A stretch of 64,000 nucleotides of DNA, from positions 60,314,582-60,378,581 of the forward strand of contig JACBWW010000003.1 of the NCBI GenBank assembly GCA_020086605.1. The letters are read 5' to 3'. This document shows positions 1 through 9,445 of this stretch, one piece after another. Origin of the DNA: Lanius collurio. Its lineage: Eukaryota; Chordata; Aves; Passeriformes; Laniidae. A program made the position numbers and the translations under genes. Position 1 is the stretch's first letter. Each line of letters starts with the position of its first letter. The notes below the pieces were generated by a model, which ran no database searches, had not been told where the DNA came from, and was given only the letters and a program-made list of their open reading frames with translations.

Positions 1-1467
1 TGTCACACCTCTCCCCTTCTACACCTCCTCATCCCTTCCCAGATCATCCACATGAAAGTTTGGCAAAAATAGATGAGATTTTCCATATGTGAAGTAAGTG
101 ACAAAAGCACCCACGCCACATTCTGATGAAATCCAGTGCCATCCCAATCTGACATGACATTGCCAAGCAAGGTGATTGATCTGTAGGGTCTATCTTACAG
201 TGACAACTACAAAGTTGCGAGATCTGGCTACCAACCAAAAAATGTACTGGTAGACTTAAAGCAGTGTGTCAGCAAGTCCTAAAGTTCTGCTTAGACCTGA
301 CAGCCTGTTATCAACCAAATCTTTGTATCATTGCTGCTTTGCTTCACAGGGATAGTGTCAGGGTGTGTCTGTGGAGTCTGATGCTTTAGAAAGTGCATGT
401 GCAGAACCACCAGAGTAGCAATTGTGCTGATGGAATGGGTTGCTGTTCCATAGTCAAGTGTCAATTGGGAAAACTGTCACAGTTCTGCACTGCAAAGGTC
501 TGAGTTTGAATATCTGAAGACTCAAAGCCTTTATTTTCTATTACTTTACATGTCCACAAGCACTTTTTAATGCAAAGCATTATCAAAGAATGCAACAACT
601 CTCTGTGTGCTTGGTCTGGACATAGGACTACCGTTTTTCCACCAGGGTTTGTTGGAAGTGAGTGTACACAGGCTGTGGGGTGTATGGGCAGCCAGCCCCT
701 CTGCTGCATCCTGGAAGTGTCAACCTGTAGTTCAAATGCCTGAGACTGCCACACTTTTGGGATTTCCTGGATGGAAATCTGTGCAAATACAGTTTGGGTA
801 CCCTGCAAACACATATGGAGCGAAAGCTAGCCTCTCTAGGAAGCATTTGTCAAGGTGGGCACACTCTGTAGGGGTGTTCAGCACATGCCCTGAGTTTATA
901 CTCACTCTGGTCTGTGTCTACCCAGACAAGCAGCAACTTTCCTGACAGAGTGACCAGATACAGAGCCTTGCAGATGTCCTTCAGTTGAGCTCCTGGTGAG
1001 ATGGGCTGCTGGGTGACTTTCATCAGCCAAGGTGAAGGAAACACACACAGGGATGGAACACAAAGAGCAGTGCAGAGACACAAGAGTGCAGGAGGTCTGT
1101 AGCTCATGAGCTATGGTACAACAAACCAGAGGGCTTCTTTTTGTTAAATTCTCCTCTGAGATCTTCAGTATTGCAGTTCTGCCCTTCTCTGCTATTCCTG
1201 TGATTGCTTGCCTATGCCTTCCTCTTCTCCCAGATTTCTCCTCTTTCCCATCTTACTGACCCTTTATGTATGCCTCTGTTTGTCCCTTCTTACATCTTTT
1301 GTGCCTGCTGTCTCTTTCTTTCCTGTGCTGGAAACCAGGCAGTACATTCGATTTCTGCCAGATAACCCCATCCAGAACAGCTTTGGGCACTCAAGATCCA
1401 TGGATGTGTTGCAAGGCCACTTTGAGGTCAGTGTCTGAGTTTTCTCTCAGTGAAAAGTGCCTTGCTT
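1..1467. other. unique non-coding sequence
   Basis: I recognise no gene, RNA or repeat here. Open frames on both strands are at most about 117 codons, overlap each other and resemble no known protein. The stretch ends at the target-site copy that precedes the first solo LTR. Confidence 0.6.
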
Positions 1468-1472
1468 GTTAG
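1468..1472. repeat. target-site duplication, left copy (GTTAG)
   Basis: GTTAG directly precedes the TGTG start of the LTR and is repeated exactly after its terminal CA at 2411-2415. Five bases is the duplication length usual for ERVL-class retroviruses. This pair defines both LTR ends to the base. Confidence 0.8.
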
Positions 1473-2410
1473 TGTGTGGGTTATGGAAGTTCCCTTTCTC
1501 TTGAGGAATCCCTGAGGAATTTTCTCCCATATATGTTACCGAGGCAACAAATTGCTGGGTACTTGGGAGAAACAAAAGACCTGGCCACAGAGAGGAGGAG
1601 CCCATTTTGGGCTACTGTCTTCACCTGGGTGTGTGCTGGGGTACTCTCGGTGTGCAGATGGGGGACAGAGGCTGGGATGCCATCTGTTCAGCACTGCAGG
1701 CTTCCTGCTGCTTTTCCTTCCTACCAGAAAAACCCTGGGATCCCAAGCCAGTCATTCCCTGCCTCGCTGGGAGCTGAGCTGCACACTCGGCTGCCTTGAG
1801 CCTTTGCTACTCTGTAGTCCTGCTTGTCCTGCCCGCCAAGACCTCTGGGATCCCTACCACAGCTCCACAGCTCGATACATCTTGCCCATCACCCAGAATT
1901 TTTTCTCCTACTGCTGCTCCAGCCTGCTGTTTCCTGAGAGCCCAAACAGACCCCAGGATCAGCTGCCCAGGAGGTTTGTGAAGCCTTTCTTCCATCCCTT
2001 CCCGGATCTCAGGCCGCCATCACTGCGTGCTCCCCGAGCTCGCTCCGGAGCGCCCCCTGCAGCCTCGGGGGAACCATCGCACCTGCCCTGCTCACCGGGA
2101 GCCGCCAGCGCCCCTGCCGGCTGTGACTGGAACTGCACCAGAGGGGAAAGGGCCTGACAGCCGAGAGAGGCTGCACTGGGTTTGTGCTTCTGTTTGCTGC
2201 CTTGTTTTCACCACTATAGTTATTGTTGTTTGTTTGCCTGTTTACATATATATATATTAGTAAAGAACTGTTATTCCTATCCTTTATATCTTTGCCTGAA
2301 AGCCCTTTAATTTTGAAATTATAATAATTTGGAGGGAAGGGGGTTGCATTCTTCATTTCAAGGGAGGTTCCTGCTTTCCTCAGCAGACACCTGTCTTTCA
2401 AACTGGGACA
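1473..2410 (+). mobile_element. solo LTR of an avian endogenous retrovirus (938 bp)
   Basis: The element opens with TGTGTGGG and closes with CTGGGACA, so it has the retroviral TG...CA ends, and it is bounded by identical GTTAG copies. Its last ~250 bases, with the stretch TAGTAAAGAACTG near 2260 and the TCTTTCAAACTGGGACA end, match from memory a common songbird LTR. The sense strand is inferred from that likeness. The middle (about 1985-2160) is CpG-rich, as expected of an LTR promoter/R region. No gag, pol or env sequence lies on either side, so the provirus has collapsed to one LTR by recombination. A 201-codon open frame inside it (1552-2157) has no retroviral likeness and is best read as chance in GC-rich sequence. 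The class (ERVL-like) is inferred from the 5-bp duplication. Confidence 0.85.
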
Positions 2411-2415
2411 GTTAG
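2411..2415. repeat. target-site duplication, right copy (GTTAG)
   Basis: An exact copy of 1468-1472, immediately 3' of the LTR terminal CA. Confidence 0.8.
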
Positions 2416-4925
2416 AAAATGCTGTTCTGCAGCATTATACTTGAGTTAGGTTGTCTGTGAGGGGCAATCTGTGTTTCTGTCTGTTGGGGGAGTAATTTTG
2501 GGAATGGACTGTCTCCCTGTCCAATGCAAGCTCATCTTGCTGTCCCTGAGTCCTTGCTGAGGTCAGCAGCTGTTTGCCAGTGGGAACAGTTTCTTCATGG
2601 ACATTTTGGGAGACAGTGGTTGAGAAAAAACATCTGCTTATCTGCTCCACTGGATGCTTGTGAAGGTCCTGGAAGATGAACTTGTCTTCCAAAGGAGAAA
2701 GTCTCTCATCTTGTACAAAGCTGTTTTCAAAGCCTTTCAGAGAGGGTTTTTCCCATTGAATTTTAACAGGAACTAGGGGCAGATCTGCCATTGAACTGCC
2801 ACTTGGGCAGCACTGTACTACCAATCCATGGAGTTTCTTCACACTTATGTCCGTGTGACACTTGCTTTTCTCCCTTGCTTTCGTGGCTGTGTGCATTGAC
2901 ACTTTTTTGAATTATGTGTTTCAAGGGACATTGCTTAACAGTTGCAAGGACATCTATTTTCTAGGGGAAAAAGTAGAACTGCCCCAAATGTTTGCTGTGA
3001 CCTTTTGGCCTTTGACAAATCTGTCAGTCATCTGTCTAGAGGGTAAATTGCTTCTGCATCCTTTTCATCTTCAGTTCAAAAGTAACTTTTTGAAAGCATT
3101 GCTGCACAGTCTGTGAACATTTACACCCTCAATGCCAGATGATGGAATTTCGAGAACTTCCTCTATTACCTCCTTAATAAGAAAAAAACTTTACAGTGGA
3201 AAAATGTGACTTTTTAAATTTTTTGAAGAATATTGGTCTCTCCCGAAGAGTTTGGGTTGGGTTCTCTGATGGTAGATGGCAAATCTCAGTTCTGTAGGTA
3301 TAGATGCCTATAGTCAGAAAAAATTAAAGTAAATCAGTTTACCAAAGGGTGGTTGGTATTAGCTTGAGGAAAAAAAAAAAGACACACATGAAGGCCATGG
3401 AGCCAAACCACAACAGTTCATTGGACAATTTCACTAGAGGTTTTTCATGTGTTGGGGCACGGGAAAAGAAAATTGGGATTCTGGAATTCTGACTTCCAGA
3501 AAATCACAGTGGGATGCCAAGAGAAAAACTTCAACCCAATTGCAAGAGTGCTGGGTCTCATATTATTTTTTTTCCTGTGTTTTTCTTCCAAGCAACTGTT
3601 ACTGCGATGTACTAACATGATTGCTGCATTCAGTGTGACTCCAGCTCCAACAGCTTCTCTTGTGAGTAAGCATGAGTAGGAGCAATGTTTAATTTCTCTG
3701 TGACCGTACAACATTTAACAACCTTCTAGCACACTGAGCAGGAAGACTGAGCTGTACTTGGTGTTCTGAAGTATTTTGGTGCAGGCTGCTGTTCTACACA
3801 GGTAGGTTGAGAGTGTGCAATCCTTCTAAGAATTTAGCTGTTGAATTTAAAAAAACCCCACCAATTACAAATAGCAGGGAGGCACTGTAATGTCAGATTC
3901 TCATCATTTCTAGTACCTGTCATTGCTAATTGAATGGTAAAAGTTACTTCAAGAGTCCTAGCAGCCAGTGGAGCCTATCCTTTCTTCTCCATCCATCCAT
4001 TCCTCTCACTCCCTCCTCCTCCATTTGCAATGCAAAGAAGAAAATGACATGAGAGCAGGTATGAAGGAAGGGTGGGACTGGCAGCTCTCAGTAGTGAAGT
4101 ACCTCCATCAGTAGGGAATATGGGAGAGTGGGGACAGCAGGAAAGGGAAAGATGAAGTGATCCTATTTATAAATGTATTCCCCCACTCCCTGTCTGTACT
4201 ATGCAGATATCTCAGCAGTGCAGATGGATCTGCATACTGATGAAGACATGGGGCATCTATGAAAAATGCTGGATCTGGCTGAGCTCCCTGCAGGCACAGG
4301 GCCTGCCTTCTCTTCTATTAGAGCCCAACACACTCATATTTTTCAAAGCTTGGAGATGAATGCCAGGATTTGGTGCTGCTTCGTGACTTTTGCTTCTGCC
4401 TAAGAGCAAGGCCCAGTTTCCACTTCAGAAATCAGATAAAAGAGTGCAAAACGACTGAACAAGAGACTGAACCTAAGAGCAAGAGGTAACTTCAAATCAG
4501 CTCATCAGTAGGCAATGTGAATAGGGGAAAATGAGTATCACTACAAAAAGGCCATGTAAATCACCAGCCAGGATGCCTGGAGAAAGCCAGCTCTGTCAAA
4601 TATATAAGAGATTAGCTTGCTGAGGTGCCTGGAGGGTTGCAGAGAAAAATCTGGGCAATTCCTCAAAGCCAAGGTTTTGTGCTACACCAGCACTGAGAGG
4701 AACATAGCGGAGTTACTGTGGTTTCTTTCACAGTGTCTACATCTGACAGTGCCATATGAATACCAGTGAAGTGGCACAATACCCCATGGAGGTAGGTGTG
4801 AGAAATCCTATTTTCATTACAGACATGAAAGAATCCAGACGGTCAAGGATTTTTGGTTCCAAGGTACCAAATAATACTTTCTCCAAAGCCAGCAGGAGAT
4901 GTGGGTGTCCAGCTTCCCCCAATAC
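2416..4925. other. unique non-coding sequence
   Basis: No repeat is recognised apart from a short A-run at about 3369-3379. A 155-codon open frame lies on the minus strand (2435-2902). It is polar and unlike any family I know, it starts at a GTG closely preceded by an in-frame TAA, and its length is within chance expectation, so I do not call it a gene. Confidence 0.5.
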
Positions 4926-5020
4926 CAGGCACTTAGTAACTGGCCTGAGATCATACCACACACCAGTGACAGATCTGTTCAGAGCTCAGGACTTGTGACT
5001 CCCAGACCACCTGCTCTTCC
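4926..5020 (-). repeat. probable ancient MIR/L2-like retroposon relic
   Basis: The order of short blocks (AACTGGCCTGAGATCA, then a CCAGTGACAGATCTG block, then GTGACTCCCAGACC) follows the antisense pattern of the deeply conserved amniote MIR/L2/L3 tails, in which an 'acttgcccaaggtcac' block is followed by 'gacagagctggg' and 'gactcccag'. It is heavily diverged. The family cannot be settled by eye, and the strand follows from that pattern. Confidence 0.38.
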
Positions 5021-6384
5021 TGTGAGATAATCCTACCCTGCAGTCTTGTGCCAAAGTATTTGGAGAAGACAAATGACCTGGAAGGCAAGGTCTGTGCCAC
5101 TTGAACTTTTGAGGGACTGGGATGATAAATACTAGCATCTGAAAACCTGTCATAGGTCCCTCTTTAATATGCTAGCACAGATGGAGTGATCTCCTAGAGG
5201 CCAGGGCAACTGTGATCCTTGATGAGCTCCTTGGACATTTAAGCTTCCCTTAATTCTTTCTTATCCATGACAGATTTAGCACCCTTTCCAAAATGGATCT
5301 TATGCCAGCTCCTGGTAAACAAACTGCTGTGCTGCAAGAAACATTGTCACAACTGACTGCAGAGAGCCAAAGACCTGAAGACCCAGAAACCGCTTAGAAG
5401 ATCTTCTTGGAAAGGAGGAAAATCTGCACCACAGTAAGTCCAAGCAGAAGCACTGGGTCAGCCTGGCTCTGCAGCTGTCAGGGCTGCAAAGCGACTTTCA
5501 ACTCTCCATATGAGAGAGGACCCCTGCCAGAGCAGGGGAGCACCATGAACCCAGGGTCCCTCCTTTCCACCCCTGATGCTGGCTTGCTCCAAGCCACCCT
5601 TTCAGAGCAGACACATGGCTAACACAGCAGCATTCCCGCTTTGAGCAGTGCTCAAGAACCACAAGAGCAAATCTACCTTTGTTTGTAGAGCAAGCCACTT
5701 GAAATAACATCCAGGGAGATCTCAAGAAAGGTTTTGATCTTTCCTTCCTGGCATGGAGCAGACATTGCTGCCAGTACAGACTGTTCAGCCCTATCAGCAT
5801 GATGGATGCTCCTGCAAGGAACAGTTTTAGCTGTTTTAGTACATATCTGCCATCACCATCTGCTATTTGTTGGCATGAATGTGTACTCTAAGGAAACTAG
5901 GTTCAAGGATAAAAAAGGCCTCACCAACCTTTCAGAGTTTTAAGTTCATTCAGAGGTTTGGATTTTGGTTTTTTTCAAACATCGGATAGGCTCACACAAA
6001 GCACAGTACGTCTTCTGTTCTGGTGTAATTATCATCTCTTCTTTCTTTTTGTTGAGCATTGTTATTGCTAGAGATCTTCAGACAAAGGTTCTGCCCTTAC
6101 AATAATGACTAGGAACTCAGTTAACTTGGTAGAATTGTCCTTGCAAGGTGTAGGAGACCTTCTGAAGATGAGCACGAGATTTTTCAGATGTGCTTGAAAG
6201 TCTCAGTCTATTCTTGACCAGAACTTTAGTCTTTCTTCTCTCACTGGGGTTTTCTGTCCCAGTTAACCCGAGGCAGCTAAAGTGGGCCCTGACCAGAAAA
6301 TCATCCAGGAATATGAGAGACATCAAATAGACTCATCCCTCCCTGAAAGTAATAAAACAGAAGTTTTGTGTGCAGCATTAGTGA
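5021..6384. other. unique non-coding sequence
   Basis: Nothing recognisable. Open frames up to about 100 codons overlap on both strands without any domain likeness. Confidence 0.5.
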
Positions 6385-6452
6385 GCAATATTTGTAGAGT
6401 GCTTTGAAGTTAGAAAGCACTATATAAATGCTAAGTATTATTAACTACATGA
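6385..6452 (+). repeat. probable 3' tail of an ancient retroposon (L3/MIR type)
   Basis: The block GAGTGCTTTGAAGTTAG followed by AGCACTATATAAATGCTAAG and TATTATTA follows the conserved 3' tail shared by very old amniote L3/MIR-type elements (a 'gcgctttgag' block, then 'ggcgctatataaatgc', then TATTATT). The TATATAAA inside it is part of that tail and should not be read as a TATA box. Confidence 0.42.
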
Positions 6453-7211
6453 ATCAGTCATCTTCAGAGAAATATAACACTGCTAAAGATGGGAGAGACA
6501 TCTCTTCCTTTCTTAATGATAACCAACCCCCAAAGTTATTCATAAAAATTACATTTAAAAATAGATCAAATGATTTCCCCATCCCGTGATAATCCCTCTG
6601 ATTGCCCCCATGTTTCAGTTCACTGTATCATCTCAGAGATCAAAGGATGTGTCTAAGGCTGGCAAACCAATCTCACAAAGAAGAAAACATTCTGCTGTAG
6701 ATAAACAAAATACAATTTCCAGATAACATCACGGTGCTGATCAAAATAGCTGCTTTTCCAATTAGATTTCAAAGAATTCTTAATTGTTATTGATTTGATC
6801 TGGAGATGTGCAGATTTTTCCACTTAGGAACCTGTTTCAGAGGGAGCTTATTACCCTGGGGATTTCAGTTACAGACAGGTTTTAGTAAGCAGCAGCAGCC
6901 TGGCTGTCAGGCAGGTGACAATAAAAAGGGAATCTGTCCAGATCCAGGAGACAGTGCTATTTGTGCTTCTGTTTCCTGCAGTAATTTAGAGCACATAGCC
7001 TTATCCATTCTGAAATGGCAGCAGACCTCACATCTGCATAATGGCACTTTGCCTTTAAGTTGTAATAGGCAGAGCTCTTAAATAAAGACTACCTTATGTA
7101 CTTAGTCATCACCTCAGTGTTTCCTTCTGCTTTTATACTTATTAATTCAAACCATGGGGGTCTGCCCTGAAACGTCTTCTTTCTATTCCCACATCAGATG
7201 CTCATTTTCAG

Positions 7212-7239
7212 CATATATATATGTACATATATATATATA
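7212..7239. repeat. (TA)n microsatellite, interrupted
   Basis: Two TA runs are separated by a GTAC interruption; the tract is about 28 bp. Confidence 0.85.
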
Positions 7240-7269
7240 CTTATGTATTTTTGCATTTTGCTGTGCAGA

Positions 7270-7299
7270 AAAATAAGTAAGTAAATAAATAAATAAATA
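7270..7299. repeat. (AAAT)n microsatellite
   Basis: AAATAAGTAAGTAAATAAAT-type tetranucleotide repeats run for about 30 bp, with two AAGT variants at the left. Confidence 0.85.
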
Positions 7300-7475
7300 G
7301 CAGATTCTATAATGTCTGCTGGGTTGCCATTTTAAAGTCAGGCAAAACAGCAGGGTGTGGGAAGAAGGGAGGCAAATTAGGACTGCTGTTCTACAGACAG
7401 GTGACATTTTGGAGCAGAACAACAGGAGATGGCTTCCTGTCAAGCAGCAATAAGAGGCAGAAGAATGAAAAATAG

Positions 7476-7495
7476 CCCCCCCCCAAAAAAAAAAA
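7476..7495. repeat. homopolymer junction C9-A11
   Basis: Nine C bases are followed at once by eleven A bases. This is a likely spot for length error in sequencing or polymerase slippage. Confidence 0.85.
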
Positions 7496-8082
7496 TTGTT
7501 CTGTCCTGGGCAAATGACGGTGGAAGGATTTGGTTAAGTGACAGTGGGGGACTTAATGCTGTCAGGTAGGTTCCACAGAGTCAGGAAGACTGACTCAGGA
7601 AAGGTGAGTCAGAGCCAGCTGCCATTGGGAAAATAAGTTCCCGAGCCATGAGCAAGATCTGTCACTTGGTGCCTTCTTGCAAGGTAGCTGTGCCACAGTT
7701 TGACCTCAAAGCCCAGCTGCTTGTGCACACCACGTCCTGCACGGACCGTGATGGGATGTGCTACCAGGTGGGGACTCTGCTCTCCTACAGGGAGGGCTCG
7801 GGTGAGAATCACCAGTAGAACAGGATAAAAGGTTAAGACTGGTGCCATCAGGAGAAAAAATGAAGAAGGGCGTGCAGAAGTCTGGAAAACAATGAATGTT
7901 GTGGAGAGTGATGAGAAATGCACCTCTCTCCAGTTCCACTATAGAAGGGAAAGCCGAGAAGGATTCTTTTGATAGATTTTTCTGACGGAAAATCATGCAC
8001 TAACATGGCAATATTATATCTGAAAAACCGTTTATTGAAATAAAACAAACAAAAAACCTTAAGGGTTCTTATCAAAAAAACA

Positions 8083-8164
8083 GGCGGGGGACGTCGGGGG
8101 GGACAGGAAAAGGGAGCAGAGAGAGAGAGAAGAAAGAGGGGGAAAGAAACAGAAGGCAGGGGAC
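8083..8164. repeat. G-rich and polypurine tract upstream of the CpG island
   Basis: G-runs at 8086-8090 and 8096-8102 are followed by an almost pure purine stretch with GAGAGAGAGAGAAG. The G-runs come close to a quadruplex pattern, but the third loop is longer than the usual seven bases. Polypurine tracts directly upstream of CpG islands are common in vertebrate promoters. Confidence 0.6.
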
Positions 8165-8875
8165 AGCGTTACTCCAGAACCCCGGCTATCTGTCACCATC
8201 GGTTTGGCAGACGGAGCGCCTGTTGCGAACCGCGGAGCGTTTGCGCAGCTGCAGCGGCAGGCTGGGCGCGACTTTTAAAGAGCAGCGAGCGGGCTGCGGG
8301 TCCCTTCCGTCGGCGGCGCACAGGCTGCGGTGGCTGCAGGCGGCTCCCGGAGCAGCTGCGGTCCCTCGGGGCGCGGCGGCTGCAGGCCGGGTGCCGCGGC
8401 GTTGTGCTCCGGGCTCGCTGCCGCGGGCACCGCGGGGAACACGGCGGCGGTCACGGCTGGATGCAGGCGGCGGCTGCAGGCTGGGTGCGGGCAGCGGCCA
8501 CGAGAGCCTCACGGATCCTTCCTAGAACTGGCACAGCAGGGCGAAGCAGGCACAGGCAGGGAGAGAGGACCGCAGGAAAGAGGGCGCCAAGGCGGGTGCA
8601 GAAGGGGCCAAGCTGACCCTTCAAGCGACCCAAAGCAAAAAGACGAGCCAGAGCTCGTGGTGTGGCGGCTGGCGGGTTTTGTGTGCCCCCAAACTCCTCT
8701 CCCAGCTCGGCTCCGCGGGCCCGCTATTGGCGGGCATTTGGGCATCGGGTACTTGCCTTCACCAAGGACAGCCGGCGTGTGGGGCGGGGAGCTCGCAGTG
8801 TCGGCGTGGAACTTCGCTGCCCTGACCGGCTGCCCGGTGAAGCTTCTCTGGGCACAGCGCTCAATCGGGGGGGAG
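8165..8875. promoter_or_regulatory. CpG island; candidate promoter or first exon
   Basis: This is the only long stretch of the window with very dense CpG and high GC, strongest at 8210-8520, set in AT-rich DNA where CpG is rare. Such islands usually mark unmethylated transcription start regions. A TTTTAAAG at 8273-8280 is a weak TATA-like box. A 22-bp motif starting GCGGCGGCTGCAGG occurs at 8373-8394 and again at 8467-8488 with one mismatch. Open frames run through the island on both strands (to 191 codons, 8330-8905 plus; 108 codons, 8186-8512 minus), but they are low-complexity Ala/Arg/Gly/Pro-rich readings of GC-rich DNA and I recognise none. CGGTGAAG at about 8834 could serve as a plus-strand splice donor, which is only an inference. 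Transcription direction, and whether the product is coding, cannot be told from this window. Confidence 0.7.
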
Positions 8876-8889
8876 CGGGGGAAGCAGAG

Positions 8890-9445
8890 GTTAACGATTT
8901 GCTAAGAAGTTGTTTGATCAAAGCCATGCACACCGCTTGCTCAACACTTATTGTGCCCACCAAAGCAGAATGAAGATATAGGACTATTGATAAAGGGAAG
9001 AGATCTTGACCAAAGATCCTGTTTTCTAACCTAAAACTAACCCAAACCAGCTTTTGAGTTTGGACTTGGGCCAGGGACCTAAAGAGCTTACGCAGAAAGG
9101 CAAGGTGAAAAGTTCATAACTGAGGAAGACTCTTACTGCATCCCAGAAGACCACCACATAAGACCACCAAACAACACTGTACAAGTGCAACACGGATGTA
9201 AATGACTTTTGGGCTCATTATAATACGAAGCGAGGCCAGGCGGGACTACATAATGAATATGCCTAGGCGTATTAGGAAACTTAACGAATATGGAACCTGT
9301 AACCCAATATATACCAAGATGAATGCAGCCGTGAGCAGGCAGGACTTTGGAGAAGCTATCCCCCATGTGTCCCAGTGCTGGAATAAACATACTTGCTTTA
9401 CTCCTTATTCTAGTAGCAGAGTCTTTTCTGCATATCAGGGCAACA
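8890..9445 (+). mobile_element. LTR of an endogenous retrovirus (ERVK-like), ends approximate
   Basis: The order of signals is that of a retroviral LTR: a TATA-type box CCAATATATA at about 9304-9313, a polyadenylation signal AATAAA at 9382-9387 about 70 bp downstream, then a short U5 ending near GGGCAACA. The sequence from GATCAAAGCCATGC (about 8916) through CCCATGTGTCCCAGTGCTGG (about 9362-9381) resembles songbird ERVK-type LTRs I recall. I could not find a matching target-site duplication, so both ends are uncertain by about 20 bp and the left end may be damaged. No internal retroviral genes adjoin it. It abuts the CpG island and has the same plus orientation as one possible reading of that island. 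Confidence 0.7.

Larger units (their letters stand above)
6453..8082. other. unique non-coding sequence with simple repeats
   Basis: Apart from the TA, AAAT and C/A simple repeats listed separately, I see nothing assignable. Overlapping minus-strand frames between 7609 and 8075 are about 75-104 codons and mutually exclusive, so they look like chance. Confidence 0.5.

Noticed and set aside
1552..2157. 201-codon open frame at the start of the window
   Set aside because: It lies wholly inside the solo LTR defined by target duplications.
2435..2902. 155-codon minus-strand open frame, polar and protein-like
   Set aside because: Length is within chance expectation for the window, an in-frame stop lies just upstream of its GTG start, and I see no family motif or clear splice acceptor. 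A search of bird proteomes would settle it.
8330..8905. 191-codon frame through the CpG island
   Set aside because: GC-rich DNA lacks stop codons by composition, the protein is Ala/Gly/Arg-rich without a domain, and overlapping frames exist on both strands.
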